Origin: Pilasporangium apinafurcum
Lineage: Eukaryota; Oomycota; Peronosporomycetes; Pythiales; Pythiaceae
Assembly (NCBI GenBank): GCA_001600495.1
Contig: BCKE01000001.1
Location: 1,171,490-1,235,489 of the forward strand
Length of the DNA: 64,000 bases
Direction: 5' to 3'
The notes beneath the pieces were generated by a model. The model was given only the letters and a program-made list of their open reading frames with translations, was not told the DNA's origin and did not search any database. Both the position numbers and the translations under genes were made by a program. How positions within the stretch are numbered: the stretch's first letter is position 1; every line of letters begins with the position of its first letter. Positions 1-10,283 of the stretch are shown here, piece by piece.

Positions 1-15
1 TCACTCGACGCAATT

Positions 16-1556
16 ATGGCCAAGTTTTGCGCGGAATGCGGTGCAGTTAGAACCGATGGAACCATGTGTATGCTCTGTGGTACTCCTTACGCACAACCAA
101 CTCTCCTGGTCCCCCAAATGCAGATGCAAGCTCCTCCTCCTCCTCAACCCGTCCAGGCACCACCACCATCGACTAATGGAAGTATGAACGCTCCACAGCC
201 ACCGCATGATCCCCGTCAGATTTCCTACCAGCGGCAACATTCCACAAATAGCAGCATCAGCAGCGACTCGAGTACCACTCGCATGAATGGCATAAACCAT
301 TCGTACTCCTACCATGACGATTCTTCCACTGGTAGTAGTACACACCATCGGCATCCTCAGCCACAGCGCTCCAAGTCCGCAGGCATCCTCACGGGCCGAT
401 ATGCTGATCATCCGAACTGCGACTTGTGCAGCGTGCTCTTCGATGTGACTAGACGTCGCCATCAATGGTAAGTCGAAGCGATCAATCATTATTGCTATCA
501 AAATTTAAAAAAAGTATTAACCGGATATACGACTCTATTGGCAACACAATTTTGTATTGTAGTCGTCGCTGTGGGATCTTCATGTGCAGTTCCTGCTCTC
601 CACAACGGATGCTCATTCCGTGGGGGGAGCAAATAGACGGCGCTAAAGGCTATGACAAGTCCATTCCACAACGTGTCTGTCTGACATGCATCCCTGAACT
701 TCGACCAAAACAGCAGGAATTGGTCGATCACTTTGCCTGGGCCAACGCTGACAACAACCACGAGGCCAAAACGAGGCTACATGTTCCATATACGGATTCA
801 TTATCCAAGGAATGCAAAAACGCTGCTGACATCATCGGCAATTTCTTCCGTAGCGATTGGGGCGCTGAAAATGACCGATCCATTCCGATCGCGCTCTTGC
901 AGAAAGCACAAGGGCTAGCAATCATGACGATTGTGAAGGCAGGTTTTGTGGTTGTGGGCAAAATTGGGACTGGGTTAGTCATTTCCAGACTCCCCGATGG
1001 ATCTTGGTCTGCTCCATCGGCGATTGGCACGGTTGGTGTTGGCGGTGGCTTTGAGATTGGCGCCGAAATCGTTGAAATTATGATCATATTGGGATCTGCG
1101 AGTGCAGTTAAGGTCTTTCATAAGCCTCAAGTCAACTTGGGTGCGGGCCTCGATATCGCTGTAGGACCCTATGGCCGATCCGCCCAAGCTGCAGCAGCAG
1201 TCAGCTCAAGTGGCTTCAATGGCAACTATAGCTATTCGCACAGCAGAGGCTTGTATGCTGGTATTTCATTGCAGGGATCAGTGATCGCCACACGCAATGA
1301 CCTCAACCGCAAGTTCTACGGCCAAGATCTTGAACCAAGCCAATTGCTCAGTGGAGCGGTGGGACAGCCGAACGCAGCCAAACCACTCTACGAAGCGATT
1401 GAAAAAGCCATGCAAACTGTCGAGGTGCATAAAGAATCAGTCGCACAACGCGCTCAGCTGATGGGAAGCTGTCATGCCTGCAATTGTCCACTCTTTGAAG
1501 CGCATGTAATCCAGATCTGGAACAAAAAATGCAAGACTTGCGACCATATTCATTAA
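16..1556 (+). CDS. FYVE zinc-finger and SYLF (Ysc84-type) domain protein
   Basis: Two exons, 16-467 and 563-1556, joined across a GTAAGT...TTGTAG intron that interrupts the FYVE core; splicing restores the RRRHQC-RRCG signature. About 481 residues. Order: N-terminal zinc ribbon (CAEC...CMLC, residues 4-22), a Pro/Gln/Ser-rich linker, a FYVE finger (CDLC, RRHQCRRCG, CSSC, CLTC), a SYLF lipid-binding domain (roughly residues 220-420, with the glycine-rich VGVGGGFEIGAE stretch) and a C-terminal CxxC...CxxCxH cluster. FYVE fingers bind phosphatidylinositol-3-phosphate on endosomes and SYLF domains bind phosphoinositides and actin patches, so an endosome or membrane-trafficking role is likely (family knowledge). 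The ATG at 16 has no visible upstream context because the window starts there, so an earlier exon cannot be excluded. Confidence 0.85.
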
Positions 1557-1695
1557 ACGAAAAATTGGATGGTAGATAGACTCAGTTGTTGGAGTTTTCT
1601 GTTGGGTTGAATGTCTGGTGAAGTAGTAATTGTTAATTGCTCATATAATACTTCGTATAAACCAAAATCCAAGAGGAAGACCAAATGTTGCGAGT

Positions 1696-2956
1696 TCATG
1701 CCATCCATTTGTACTTGGATACGAATGAGAAATAGAGAAGCATATAAGAAATACCAATCACCAGGAGGGACAACTTGAACATTTCATCACGCGCGAATCG
1801 AGTAGGGAGAATCGGCATCACTTCGACGATACCGAATGCTGCAAACGAAATCCAGAAGCTCCAGCTGCCGTGCATCATGCCTTCAAACACAAATTGCCGC
1901 CGTGGTGACGGATGTATGAATATCATGCCGTGCTGTGGACTGTAGTGGAAGAATGGCATGTGGTAGATCAGCGAGTGGAACAACCCACTCAACGCGACAA
2001 ACATCACCCCACCGCTCAGCACCAGCCAAATCGCTCGCCACTGGGCCACTTTCCACAACACCTCTCGGTTTTCATTCACTACCACAGCCAAAAATGCCAT
2101 CAAAACCAGCAAGAGGAAGACATCGATGATGGAGTAAGATGATTTCGAGGATGTCGTCCTTGACGAAGAAAGCATCAGTGGCTCGTATTTCCGCAGAAAT
2201 GTGGCTACTTGTTGCGTGATAAAGCCTTGTTTTGTATCATTACTATGGACAGAAAGGTCAAGGAAATTGGTATGTGGATGTGGATATCGCTGGAATTGTG
2301 GTGATGACCGTGGTGCCAGGTAGAGCAGAGATGGGGTCGTTTCTATTCGATGCTATTTACAAGACAAATCGAGTGAATAAATGAACAGACCACATGTAAT
2401 AGGTAGAGCAAAATTTCAAGAAACGTACATAGTGAAAGGCTTTAGGCCATTGCTCCCTGGTAACCATGATGATGGGCTGAGCGACGGACGAGTGAGATAC
2501 TGCAATTCTTTCCATGGTACCCCTAATGAGTTCCTCGGCTGTGGAATCGGATGGACAAATCGACGGTCGTTCCTCTCGTCCCCATTCAAACACATCATCC
2601 TCGTCTTCTTCTTCTTCATCATCTCCTTCTCCCTGCTCTTTGCTGTCGATGCAGTGGGTGGTGCCACTAGTGAAGAAAAGCACAAACGGTGTTGTGCGTG
2701 TTTTGGTCATCAAATACGTCTCGTAGGCAGACCAAGTTAGCATCTCGTCTGCATGCGTTTCTTCAGGTTGTCCAAATGAAAATAACGACGAGGATGAACG
2801 CCGTGTAAATGGTGTCGATGGGACAGCAGAATTAACAGCAGCAGCAGAGCATAGTGTAACAGGCAGGAGCAGTGTCGATCCGCCACATAGCACTGCCAAA
2901 AGCTGCTTCCACATTTTGTGTGCGGATCTGCCCAAATTTGGAGCCGCTGACAACAT
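1696..2956 (-). CDS. OST3: Oligosaccharyltransferase subunit OST3/OST6 (TUSC3/MAGT1 family)
   Basis: Two exons on the minus strand, 2956-2429 and 2352-1696, with a 76-nt intron (GTACGT...AAATAG); about 394 residues. An N-terminal signal peptide is followed by a thioredoxin-like lumenal domain and four hydrophobic segments, the usual OST3/OST6 plan. The splice joins AFHY to HRIETTPSLLYLAPR, the typical end of the Trx fold (known family form: hydrophobic strand, then the PP/PR loop). In the ER membrane the subunit helps N-glycosylate selected cysteine-bearing acceptor sites. Oddities: the CxxC redox motif is replaced by CIDS (only the first Cys is kept), and it is followed by an acidic run of about 15 Asp/Glu residues. 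The internal Met at residue 15 is an alternative start. Confidence 0.8.
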
Positions 2957-3053
2957 CAGCTGGTCATACTTACTATCAAGTTAAGACGATTATTAATTTA
3001 TAAAATACTATTAGCTATGATGAATAGTAATGATGCATGGTGCATAATCTTAA

Positions 3054-3113
3054 CCTTTATTCCCCACGTGTTCTGTACCACGCGTGGTAGAAAAAACACC
3101 TGGGGAATAAAGG
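3054..3113. repeat. Nested palindrome (19-bp arms around a 14-bp perfect palindrome)
   Basis: Left arm 3054-3072 and right arm 3095-3113 are inverted repeats with one mismatch (CCTTTATTCCCCA...). Between them 3076-3089 (TACCACGCGTGGTA) is a perfect palindrome. It lies about 50 nt beyond the stop codon of the Fanzor fragment that reads leftward from 3374, where an element end or guide-RNA 3' structure would be expected. It could also be the remnant of a foldback element. Confidence 0.75.
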
Positions 3114-3161
3114 CTACACTCATCTGTTTCCGGAATCATAGCAGTGAGATCGTTTATCACC

Positions 3162-3374
3162 TCAGTTTTTGATTTCGAGTACCAATTCATTCTCTTTCCT
3201 CGTGAACGCCTCGAGTCTTCTCTTTTCCTTCACTTGGTCGATGAATAGTATCAAAATGTTTATTGCGACGTTGATGTCACGGTCCCATAATGTGCGATGG
3301 GATTCACTATTTTTGCAGTGTCGCACATTATAAAGACCCTTACCGCCAATTTCTTCGTTGAAGCGACACTCAAT
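3162..3374 (-). pseudogene. Fanzor (eukaryotic TnpB-like nuclease) C-terminal fragment
   Basis: An open 70-codon stretch on the minus strand ends at the stop at 3162-3164. It contains the RuvC-III signature LWDRDINVAINI preceded by a degenerate zinc-knuckle half (RHCKNSESHR; the second Cys of the CxxxxC knuckle is lost). The same signature occurs in the larger copies ending at 17.7 and 20.2 kb. No upstream RuvC-I or RuvC-II part is visible, so this is a 5'-truncated relic. Fanzors are RNA-guided DNA nucleases carried by transposable elements. A nested palindrome sits just downstream. Confidence 0.65.
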
Positions 3375-3589
3375 AGATGGACGTGAGGTGATAAATACTT
3401 GAATTCAATACGCTTCGCTATTGAGAAGCTGGAAACGATTCATTTAAGAGTTGCCACCGAAATTAGAAATTCTCAAACTCCTGAGAAGTACCTTGTGGTG
3501 TATACTTGATTTTTCTAACTCCATATATCTTAACCTTTTTCCTCACCCAAGGTGTATAATTTAATTTTTCTGGAAACGCGATTGATCGT

Positions 3590-3932
3590 CAACATGGCTT
3601 TTCAAGATGATTGCACACGCAACAACAGCCACCAAGGAGTCTCTCCATCCAATGAATCCTAAGTCGCCAAAGAAGTCGGTTGTTCATTGACACAGTTATT
3701 GGTGGCATGGTGTGCCGCCGACACGAACGTGTCGACCGTGATCCTCGGTACGACCAGCGTCACTCAATTGGATGAAAACCTCAAGGCTCTGGAATTTGTG
3801 GACAAGATCACACCGGAGATCAAAGAAAAGATTGACGCTATCGTTCAATTCTAGCCGGTGACTGAGATTCTAATGGAGCCATTCCTGGCACACATCCGCG
3901 AGCAGTGGATCTACGTTGGTCCAAGGATTTAA
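3590..3932 (+). pseudogene. Aldo-keto reductase / Kv-channel beta-subunit C-terminal remnant
   Basis: From 3663 to 3854 a clean frame reads AKEVGCSLTQLLVAWC...NVSTVILGTTSVTQLDENLKAL, which is the conserved C-terminal NADPH-binding/helix region of voltage-gated K-channel beta subunits and related aldo-keto reductases. A stop at 3852 interrupts it, and the same frame continues to a second stop at 3930-3932 with sequence similar to a family C-terminus. An in-frame stop also lies just before 3663, and the barrel's catalytic N-terminal two-thirds are absent. It is a truncated gene copy, possibly carried with the neighbouring element relics. Confidence 0.7.
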
Positions 3933-4681
3933 ACACAGGCGCAGTTTAGCTCACGACAGCCAAACAAAAAAACAATATAACGAGAAATCACAGTTTTTAC
4001 TTGAGTGCGCATATGGATTGAGACCCATGTCTGGATCATAACATTTACTTATGTCCACTCGTATTATTGTACTTCAATGTGTCTGGTTTTCCTTGTTGGT
4101 TGATTTACTTCGTAGAATGTTTGCTACTTTAGCGGTTTGTTTGTTCTTAATTCCACTTAAGTGAGGATGGCATGCATTGTGACTTTGTTCGTGTCTTTTC
4201 GAAGGAGAGGCGAAATCATCACGTGTCATGCGGCTTTGTCATATTGGAGTGTGGACATGAATGGAAGTTGTTGACATCTATGCTTCAGGGACGTACTACT
4301 ATTTCCTTGCTATATGAGTTTCGTCTGAGCCAAAAGAGTTGTTTATTGCTTATAAGCTTGATAATATCTGTGTTCGATGCACATCTCTACTTAGAACCAT
4401 GTAGAAAACGATCATCGCGAACGAGAGTTGCAAGTGTACTTCCGGTAGTACATTTGGGGAAAAAGGTTAAATTGCTCAAGATTTGCACAAATAGGTCGAG
4501 ATAGACAAAAAAAACGAAATCACGTTCTGATGTTAAGGTATTCTGCTTCCATGTCTGCATTGATGGAAAAGCACTCTTCCACTCATCCATCTGGTTTGCT
4601 AACTCTCCTTTGTTTCGTCTTCATCTACCAATCTCCTTGTCAACTCTCGTCTTTCAGATTTACCAAATCGTCACGTTCAAT
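3933..4681. other. Intergenic stretch without a recognised gene
   Basis: AT-rich sequence between the aldo-keto reductase relic and the 3' end of the PAGM gene. Short open frames are present, but none has a recognisable domain, good start context or splice-supported extension. Confidence 0.5.
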
Positions 4682-6667
4682 TTATGCGACAAACGTCGTT
4701 GGCTCGGGGCCAACACCACCAGCATGTTGATGCACCAACTTGGCAAACTGCAGTGCCAGGTCATCCGCATCGGCTTGGGTCTGCGCTTCCGCATACACGC
4801 GCACAGCATCTTCCGTACCCGACGGACGAATGAACGCACGACCATTCTTTGATTCATAGGCACGCAGTGCGTCACCCAAAGCTGTTCGCAAACTCTCCGG
4901 CGCCAATACCTTCGTGTCATCAACCTCGTCCACCTTGATGGAGCTGCGGTCGCTGATCTTGACCTTCGTCTGTCGACTCGGCAAGTCGTGGTAGATACGA
5001 TCCCAGTCGGCAATCGACCAGTTCTTCTGGATCAGTAACACTTCCACAAACAGCAGATCACTCACAGCATCACCCGTCGCTTGGTTGATCAGCTGGTGCG
5101 CTGCCAGCAAATGCGCCAGCGCGTGTTTTTTTCGTTCGTCGTGCAACGTGTTTTCCCACTTGTGAAGTTTCTCAACGAGTGCATCCTTTATGATGACCGT
5201 GCCGTGGCCGTTCGCCTCGAAATACAACCCAATGTCAAACTCTGTCGCTTTTTTGTGGCAGTACTTGACGCCAGTCTTGGCACGTAGAACCTGAATTTCG
5301 CGCGATTGCAAGTAGCGAGTAGACGCACCGTTTGCATACGCCGTTTGCACGCACCCAAACGTCACACCTTCCTTGTCGAGTTCCAAGATACGCAGCTTGT
5401 CGGCGAAGAACTCGGCAAACAGGCATGCAATCTTGTCACCATCCAACAGATGCCAAGCGCCTTCTTCATCGAAATAGTGGAACACAACGCGATCAGCATC
5501 ACCGTCCAAACTGCAGTAACGTTTCCCGCGGTCGGCATCACGCGAGAGTCCCACGGGAGGTTTGCGAGCTTTCTGGACATGCTCGGCGCCGCAATTGTGG
5601 TTTAGTTCACCATCGCTCGGCGTGTTGACGATCTCTAAGTGCAGCGACTCGTTTAATTCCTTCGCAAGTTTCGCGAGTTGTGGCGCACCGACGCCGTGCG
5701 CACAGTCAACGTAGAGTGGCGTGCGCATCTCCAATTTCTGGTAGAAAGTAAATGATTTTTTTAATTTACAAATTACTTGAAAAGAAAGATAATAGCAAAT
5801 GAGCTTACCTTAGAGTCGAGGCTGGACGTCAGTTGCTTGAAAGCGTCGGTTAGCATGTTGTAGTAGCCTACTTCCGATGCCCAATCACCCTTATTGTATT
5901 GCTCATAGTTCCACTACCACATAGTCACCAAAAAGTTATTAAGAAAGATAAATAGAATTAGGTGGAGAGGTCGTTAAATGGGCTCTTACCATGCGAACGA
6001 GATGATGCAGCTGCGGGGTGGTTTGCAGACCGAAATCCAAGACGTTTCCACCCACCACTAACGCACCTTCACGCGCCAACTCTGCCAGATGCTATACAAA
6101 ATGGTCAGTGTAATGTTGAGACACTAAGCAGGTAGAACAAAAAAAAGCACGACATACCTCACTCGATTGACGGGTATCCTTCGCGATAAAAACATTCCCC
6201 GTGTGATCCAAATCGATCCGTTCCAACGCGACAATAGAATCCAAAACTTCGACGACTTTGTCCGCCGGTGCGTTCGCTAATTGTATCGCATACTATATGC
6301 ACAAGTTCGTCAACACCAAACACATTCATCATTCCCCCACAACAAAAAGTCCAAACTTGTTCTTTCTCACTTTTTCCCAGCTCTGCTTAAGCATGTCGCC
6401 ACGTGGATCCACGAGTTTGATACCATTGTCGGCGCCGACATTGTGTGAGGCCGTGATCATGATACCGGTGATCTTTCCTTCGCTTTTCGACCGCAGTACA
6501 GCCAACATGCCCATTCGATGGCAGGTCGACAGGAGCAGTGACGCCTCTTCCCGGAAGCCCGCGGTGCCGTACTGAAGCTCCCGGCCGTTTAGCTTGTCCG
6601 AAAGCGTGTACTTGACCGCCTCCTCCGCCACACGCGGTGTCTTGTCCAACACACTCGCCGCACTCAT
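4682..6667 (-). CDS. PGM3/AGM1: Phosphoacetylglucosamine mutase
   Basis: Five exons on the minus strand: 6667-6371, 6292-6158, 6091-5990, 5913-5809 and 5737-4682. All junctions are in phase 0 with GT-AG borders; 564 residues, close to the usual 540-560. It interconverts GlcNAc-6-P and GlcNAc-1-P, the cytosolic step before UDP-GlcNAc, needed for N-glycans, GPI anchors and chitin. Visible motifs: catalytic phosphoserine loop ITASHN (about residues 69-74), Mg-binding LDGDADR (about 289-295), sugar-binding FEANGHGT, and C-terminal phosphate-binding RPSGTED (about 516). All active-site elements are intact. The ATG sits at a well-defined N-terminus, and the region to the right is a non-coding gap. 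Confidence 0.95.
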
Positions 6668-7139
6668 TTAAGTTCTTTCTCCCTCTTCTTCTTGATCTGT
6701 CTTGTCGATGGATATGTCGCTTGACGATGCCAAGACAAAGCCGAGTGAGAGTGAAGCCGACGAAGTAAGCGCAAAAACCACCTAGTGGTGTTGAGTTCTA
6801 TTTGTTTTTGTATTGAGGTTGGTTGTGGTAGCAAAAATTAGTGGTAATGCGTTTTTATTGGAGGAAATTTCTGGCATCCGGAAATTTCAGAGAGAATGCA
6901 CTATACTGTATACCATCTTATTAGTAGACTAAAATTACAGTATTTTAACCAATCATCTCAAATGAAACCAGTACCAAAAATGGCTCCATTTATCTGATAT
7001 TATATTTGTCCAATCATTAGTCTATTTTGACATAAATAAAACATTTCATCCAATCATAGATCTTTTATTTGACGATCACAAAGGCGAGCAGTACACTTCT
7101 GACTTCCTCGAGGTCTTCTACATTAATCATTCATTCATC
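6668..7139. other. AT-rich intergenic region
   Basis: Upstream flank of the PAGM gene and of the decayed START-like copy. No coding stretch or RNA gene was recognised. It presumably holds the PAGM promoter. Confidence 0.4.
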
Positions 7140-7532
7140 ATGCACACAACACAGTTCAAGCGCGAGTAACAATGACTAAATGCTAAACACAGCTACTATC
7201 ACGAATTGATGCGTCTCTCAATCCTTCTAGTATCATTGATGATTACCACTGTTTATGCTAATGCTTAGTTGTGCTCATGGATAGATTCACATGAACATGC
7301 TGAGAGAGAGCAAATGGTGCAACTCGAACACCAATACGCTACTTTTCAGTGCCATGAGAAACACAAAAACAGCGGCTTGAGAATCGCATTACCCGATAAT
7401 CTATAGTTGTATCACATACTGGTGCAGGTGAAGGCGAAAGTTTTACAGAGATTGCGACATGTAAGCCAATGGGTCACCAAATATGAAGTCGTTGCCGCGC
7501 AGTTGGCTTTCTTGGCCGAGCAAATGGAATAG
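7140..7532 (+). pseudogene. Decayed copy of the coiled-coil/START-like family (first two exons)
   Basis: The ATG and the first-exon segment (acacagttcaagcgcgag) match the starts of the two complete genes at 8170 and 10284. Further on, the coiled-coil exon is recognisable (ATGAACATGCTGAGAG..., CTCGAACACCAATACGC, then GTTGCCGCGCAGTTGGC and a degenerate ...GAGCAAATGGAATAG). The frame is broken by stops (for example GAG-TAA in exon 1) and several indels, and no START-like exon follows. This is a third, dead member of the tandem family. Confidence 0.7.
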
Positions 7533-8169
7533 TACAAATTCTGTTTTTTTTCGAAGCGTTAGCGTGCGAATAACTACTTCTGAGTCGGGATGCTATCTTC
7601 TATCATGAACAAAACGAGTCGAAAGAACAATGTGTTGACGCTGGGTTGTTACCACAAAGAACATGAAGATGATGGTGAACACTACTTAATGATTTCCATA
7701 TTTTTTGCTGGTATAAGGCAGTATGATACCACGCTTATTGCTGACGAGCACAGCATAATGGGTGTCAGAGGTTGCACTTCTAAGCACCGGTGTTGGGTCG
7801 AATCTCCTCGTTGACAGCTTCATCAGTGGGACTGATATACGTGCACATGCTGTTGGAGCTATTGGGATCTGTTGTACCCAAAATGACAAAAGACATTTCG
7901 GTGCAGGCGACGATCTGATTGGTGGGTTTGAAATTTTCTGTATATACGGAGCTTTATCATATTTCCATAAACATAGAGTATATGGCCAGTCACAAAAGCA
8001 AATTAATATATAGCCAATCCCGAGCCGTTTTATTGTAAAAAGGCATTTATTTCATCCAATCCACTATCCGCTTTAATTTAGCGGGTGCGAGTGTTATTGC
8101 AAAAAGCTCAAACATGTACTAAACATTGCGCTTGCTTGCATTGACTGTGTTCACTTCATCGCCATCTCC
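7533..8169. other. Intergenic stretch between family copies
   Basis: Small overlapping open frames on both strands (about 7590-8013) show no family resemblance. No downstream part of the START-like gene is recognisable here, so the decayed copy was truncated or diverged beyond recognition. Confidence 0.35.
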
Positions 8170-9436
8170 ATGGACATTGCACAGTTCAAGCGCGAGAGGC
8201 AACGGCTCTACGCCAAGCGAAGCTACTACCGCCAGCTCGTACGTTCATAACTTCCACCAACATCATATTTCTCTTTTGTTTTTTTATGCCATTGTCGCTC
8301 CCTTCACATACTTGCGGTACGTGAACAGATCCAGCTGAATATGCTCAAGGAGCAAGTGACGAAACTCGAACAGCAATACGCCACACTACGCCGAGAACGA
8401 GAGCGCTACAATGCCGAAACAACGACAGTATCGGGTAATCTCCACTCACACCAAGCGTTAGCGGTTGTGAAAACTCAATTGCTACAGGAACAGCGACGGC
8501 TTAGGCAACGTATCGCTGAGTATGAAGCTGTCGCGGCACAGTTGGCGATCTTGAGTGAACGCATGGAAGAAGACAAGGTAAGAGAACGAGCCATCCATTT
8601 ACCGAGGTTAATGTGTCTTTTGTTGACGATATAATACATGATACAGGTAGATCCAGCTGCTCTTCGAAGGCATCATATGCAGTCATTAATCGATCCGCTG
8701 ACGCCTGCAGAGTGTCTCGAAATGGGTCAAGACTCACACAAAGATGTCCGCCGGTTTATACATAGTGGAGATTATATGACGACTGGTGCCCGCGTGTTTG
8801 GCTGGGAAGATCGACGACAAGTGGACGGCAACCTGCTGCGATTTGCATTGACGAAACGTTTTACCAAAATTTCGCCCATGCAACTCTCGAGTCTTTGTTG
8901 GCCAATCTTTTCCTCTCCAAAACACCAGGCTCGGCTCTACTCCCCGTCTCTGTGCGCGCAGTTCCGTGTGATGCAAGTCGTCGACGCTAATAATGTCGTC
9001 ATGTTGGGAGGCTTTGCTAGCGCTGAACACAAGTCGATTGGGACAGCACTGATTCTCCTGTCAAGAATGGAGATTGCGAATGGATATCTTCACGTGTGTA
9101 AACCCTTAGCGAGAGAAAGAATGATCACAACAGTGAATGAGATCTTTGAGTATGAGCAGAATGACTTGGAGGAGCAATGGTTTGACATCTACTCATGGTA
9201 CGAAAGGGTGGAAAATGAACTGAACTTGAAGATGTCTGAATGTCTAACGGCTTCATTCTGACTGTAGGGTCTTAATGGAAGAGTCGGATGAAGATTGTAA
9301 GGTGTATTATGGTGGTACAGTGTCAAGTTCTAAGGTGATAAGCATGGCCATGTGGATGCTTGAGATCTTGTTTATCACATTACGGTTCGAAGCACAAGTG
9401 TTTGGTCCGATTTTCTCTCTTCCATCCAGCGAATGA
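8170..9436 (+). CDS. Coiled-coil + START-like oomycete family protein, copy 1
   Basis: Four exons: 8170-8238, 8329-8577, 8647-9197 and 9268-9436; 345 residues. Residues 1-23 are basic and bZIP-like (FKRERQRLYAKRSYYRQL), followed by a leucine-rich coiled coil (about 24-105). Then comes a region of about 230 residues (LTPAECLEMGQ..., FTKISPMQLSSLCW, AQFRVMQVVD, PLARERM, WFDIYSWV, MLEILFITLRFE) that resembles the large oomycete family often annotated 'M96 mating-specific' or bZIP/START-like; function is unknown. The last intron (9198-9267) was chosen because it rejoins frame to a C-terminus conserved with copy 2; retaining it gives an alternative end at 9261. Most similar gene: the tandem copy at 10284. 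The basic region lacks the canonical bZIP Asn, so DNA binding is only possible, not shown. Confidence 0.7.
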
Positions 9437-10283
9437 ACTTAGTAAATGGATAGAAGGTCATTGTTACTTTGTGATTTATTTGTTCAATTCTGTAGTTTAG
9501 TCGTGTTATGACGAAGTGTATGTACTTTTGACAGAGAGAACAATGAATAGGAATTGATGGACATGCGTTTAATATGGTCGCCAGTTTTGAAAATAGACCA
9601 TGAAGTATTAAGAGTTTTCAACTTTTGATAGGTTGAAGAATTTGATGACGACTGCTTCATCGAGGACCACGGAGGCTCAGTCTCACATTCGTCGACGATG
9701 AACCCAGCGCAATAGAGTTGGTAGATACTGTATATCATGGTACACTTCGATGCGCAAATGTTTGGCCAGTTCCTCTCGTTTGTCAAGATCTTCTAAGTCA
9801 TTGCATGCCAATGGAGAGATGCGACGGATACCTTCGATGTGTTGGTATGCTAGAAAAGTGAACACTTTGAGGCTTCGTATCCATCGAATATAGACAACAG
9901 ATTCATGAACCATTGCTGGATGGCTACATTAATGTGAAGAGCTCACACCGAAATTTTTTGGGGAGAATTTATTGGATGGATCTCAATTTTTTGATACAAT
10001 TTTTGATCAATTATATATTCGAAATAAACATAATTTGAGGAACTCGTCTGCCCAATTACAAAATTTTATTATCGTTATGAGTGTGGCACTATCTGATTTT
10101 CCTGCAGACAATTAGGAGAACAAATATTACCTGATGAGCCAAGAGCATCATAATAAAGAAGGCATGAACGCATCATCGTATCTCATGCACTTATAATGTT
10201 GACCTCCCACTCCTTTCTTCGTTCCCACCTGTCTGTATTCCCTTCTTTCTTCCTTCACTCATTCATTTACCCACTCGCCAAGA
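9437..10283. other. Intergenic region with possible minus-strand gene remnant
   Basis: The first 150 bases are the copy-1 3' flank, clearly homologous to the copy-2 3' flank (11542-11630). On the minus strand 9913-9683 reads as an open frame (WIRSLKVFTFLAYQHIEG...) with protein-like composition that passes into another frame towards 9484. No family was recognised; it may be a broken gene. Confidence 0.3.

Noticed and set aside
7590-8013. Overlapping open frames between the START-like copies
   Set aside because: Composition is unremarkable and no family or splice structure could be matched.
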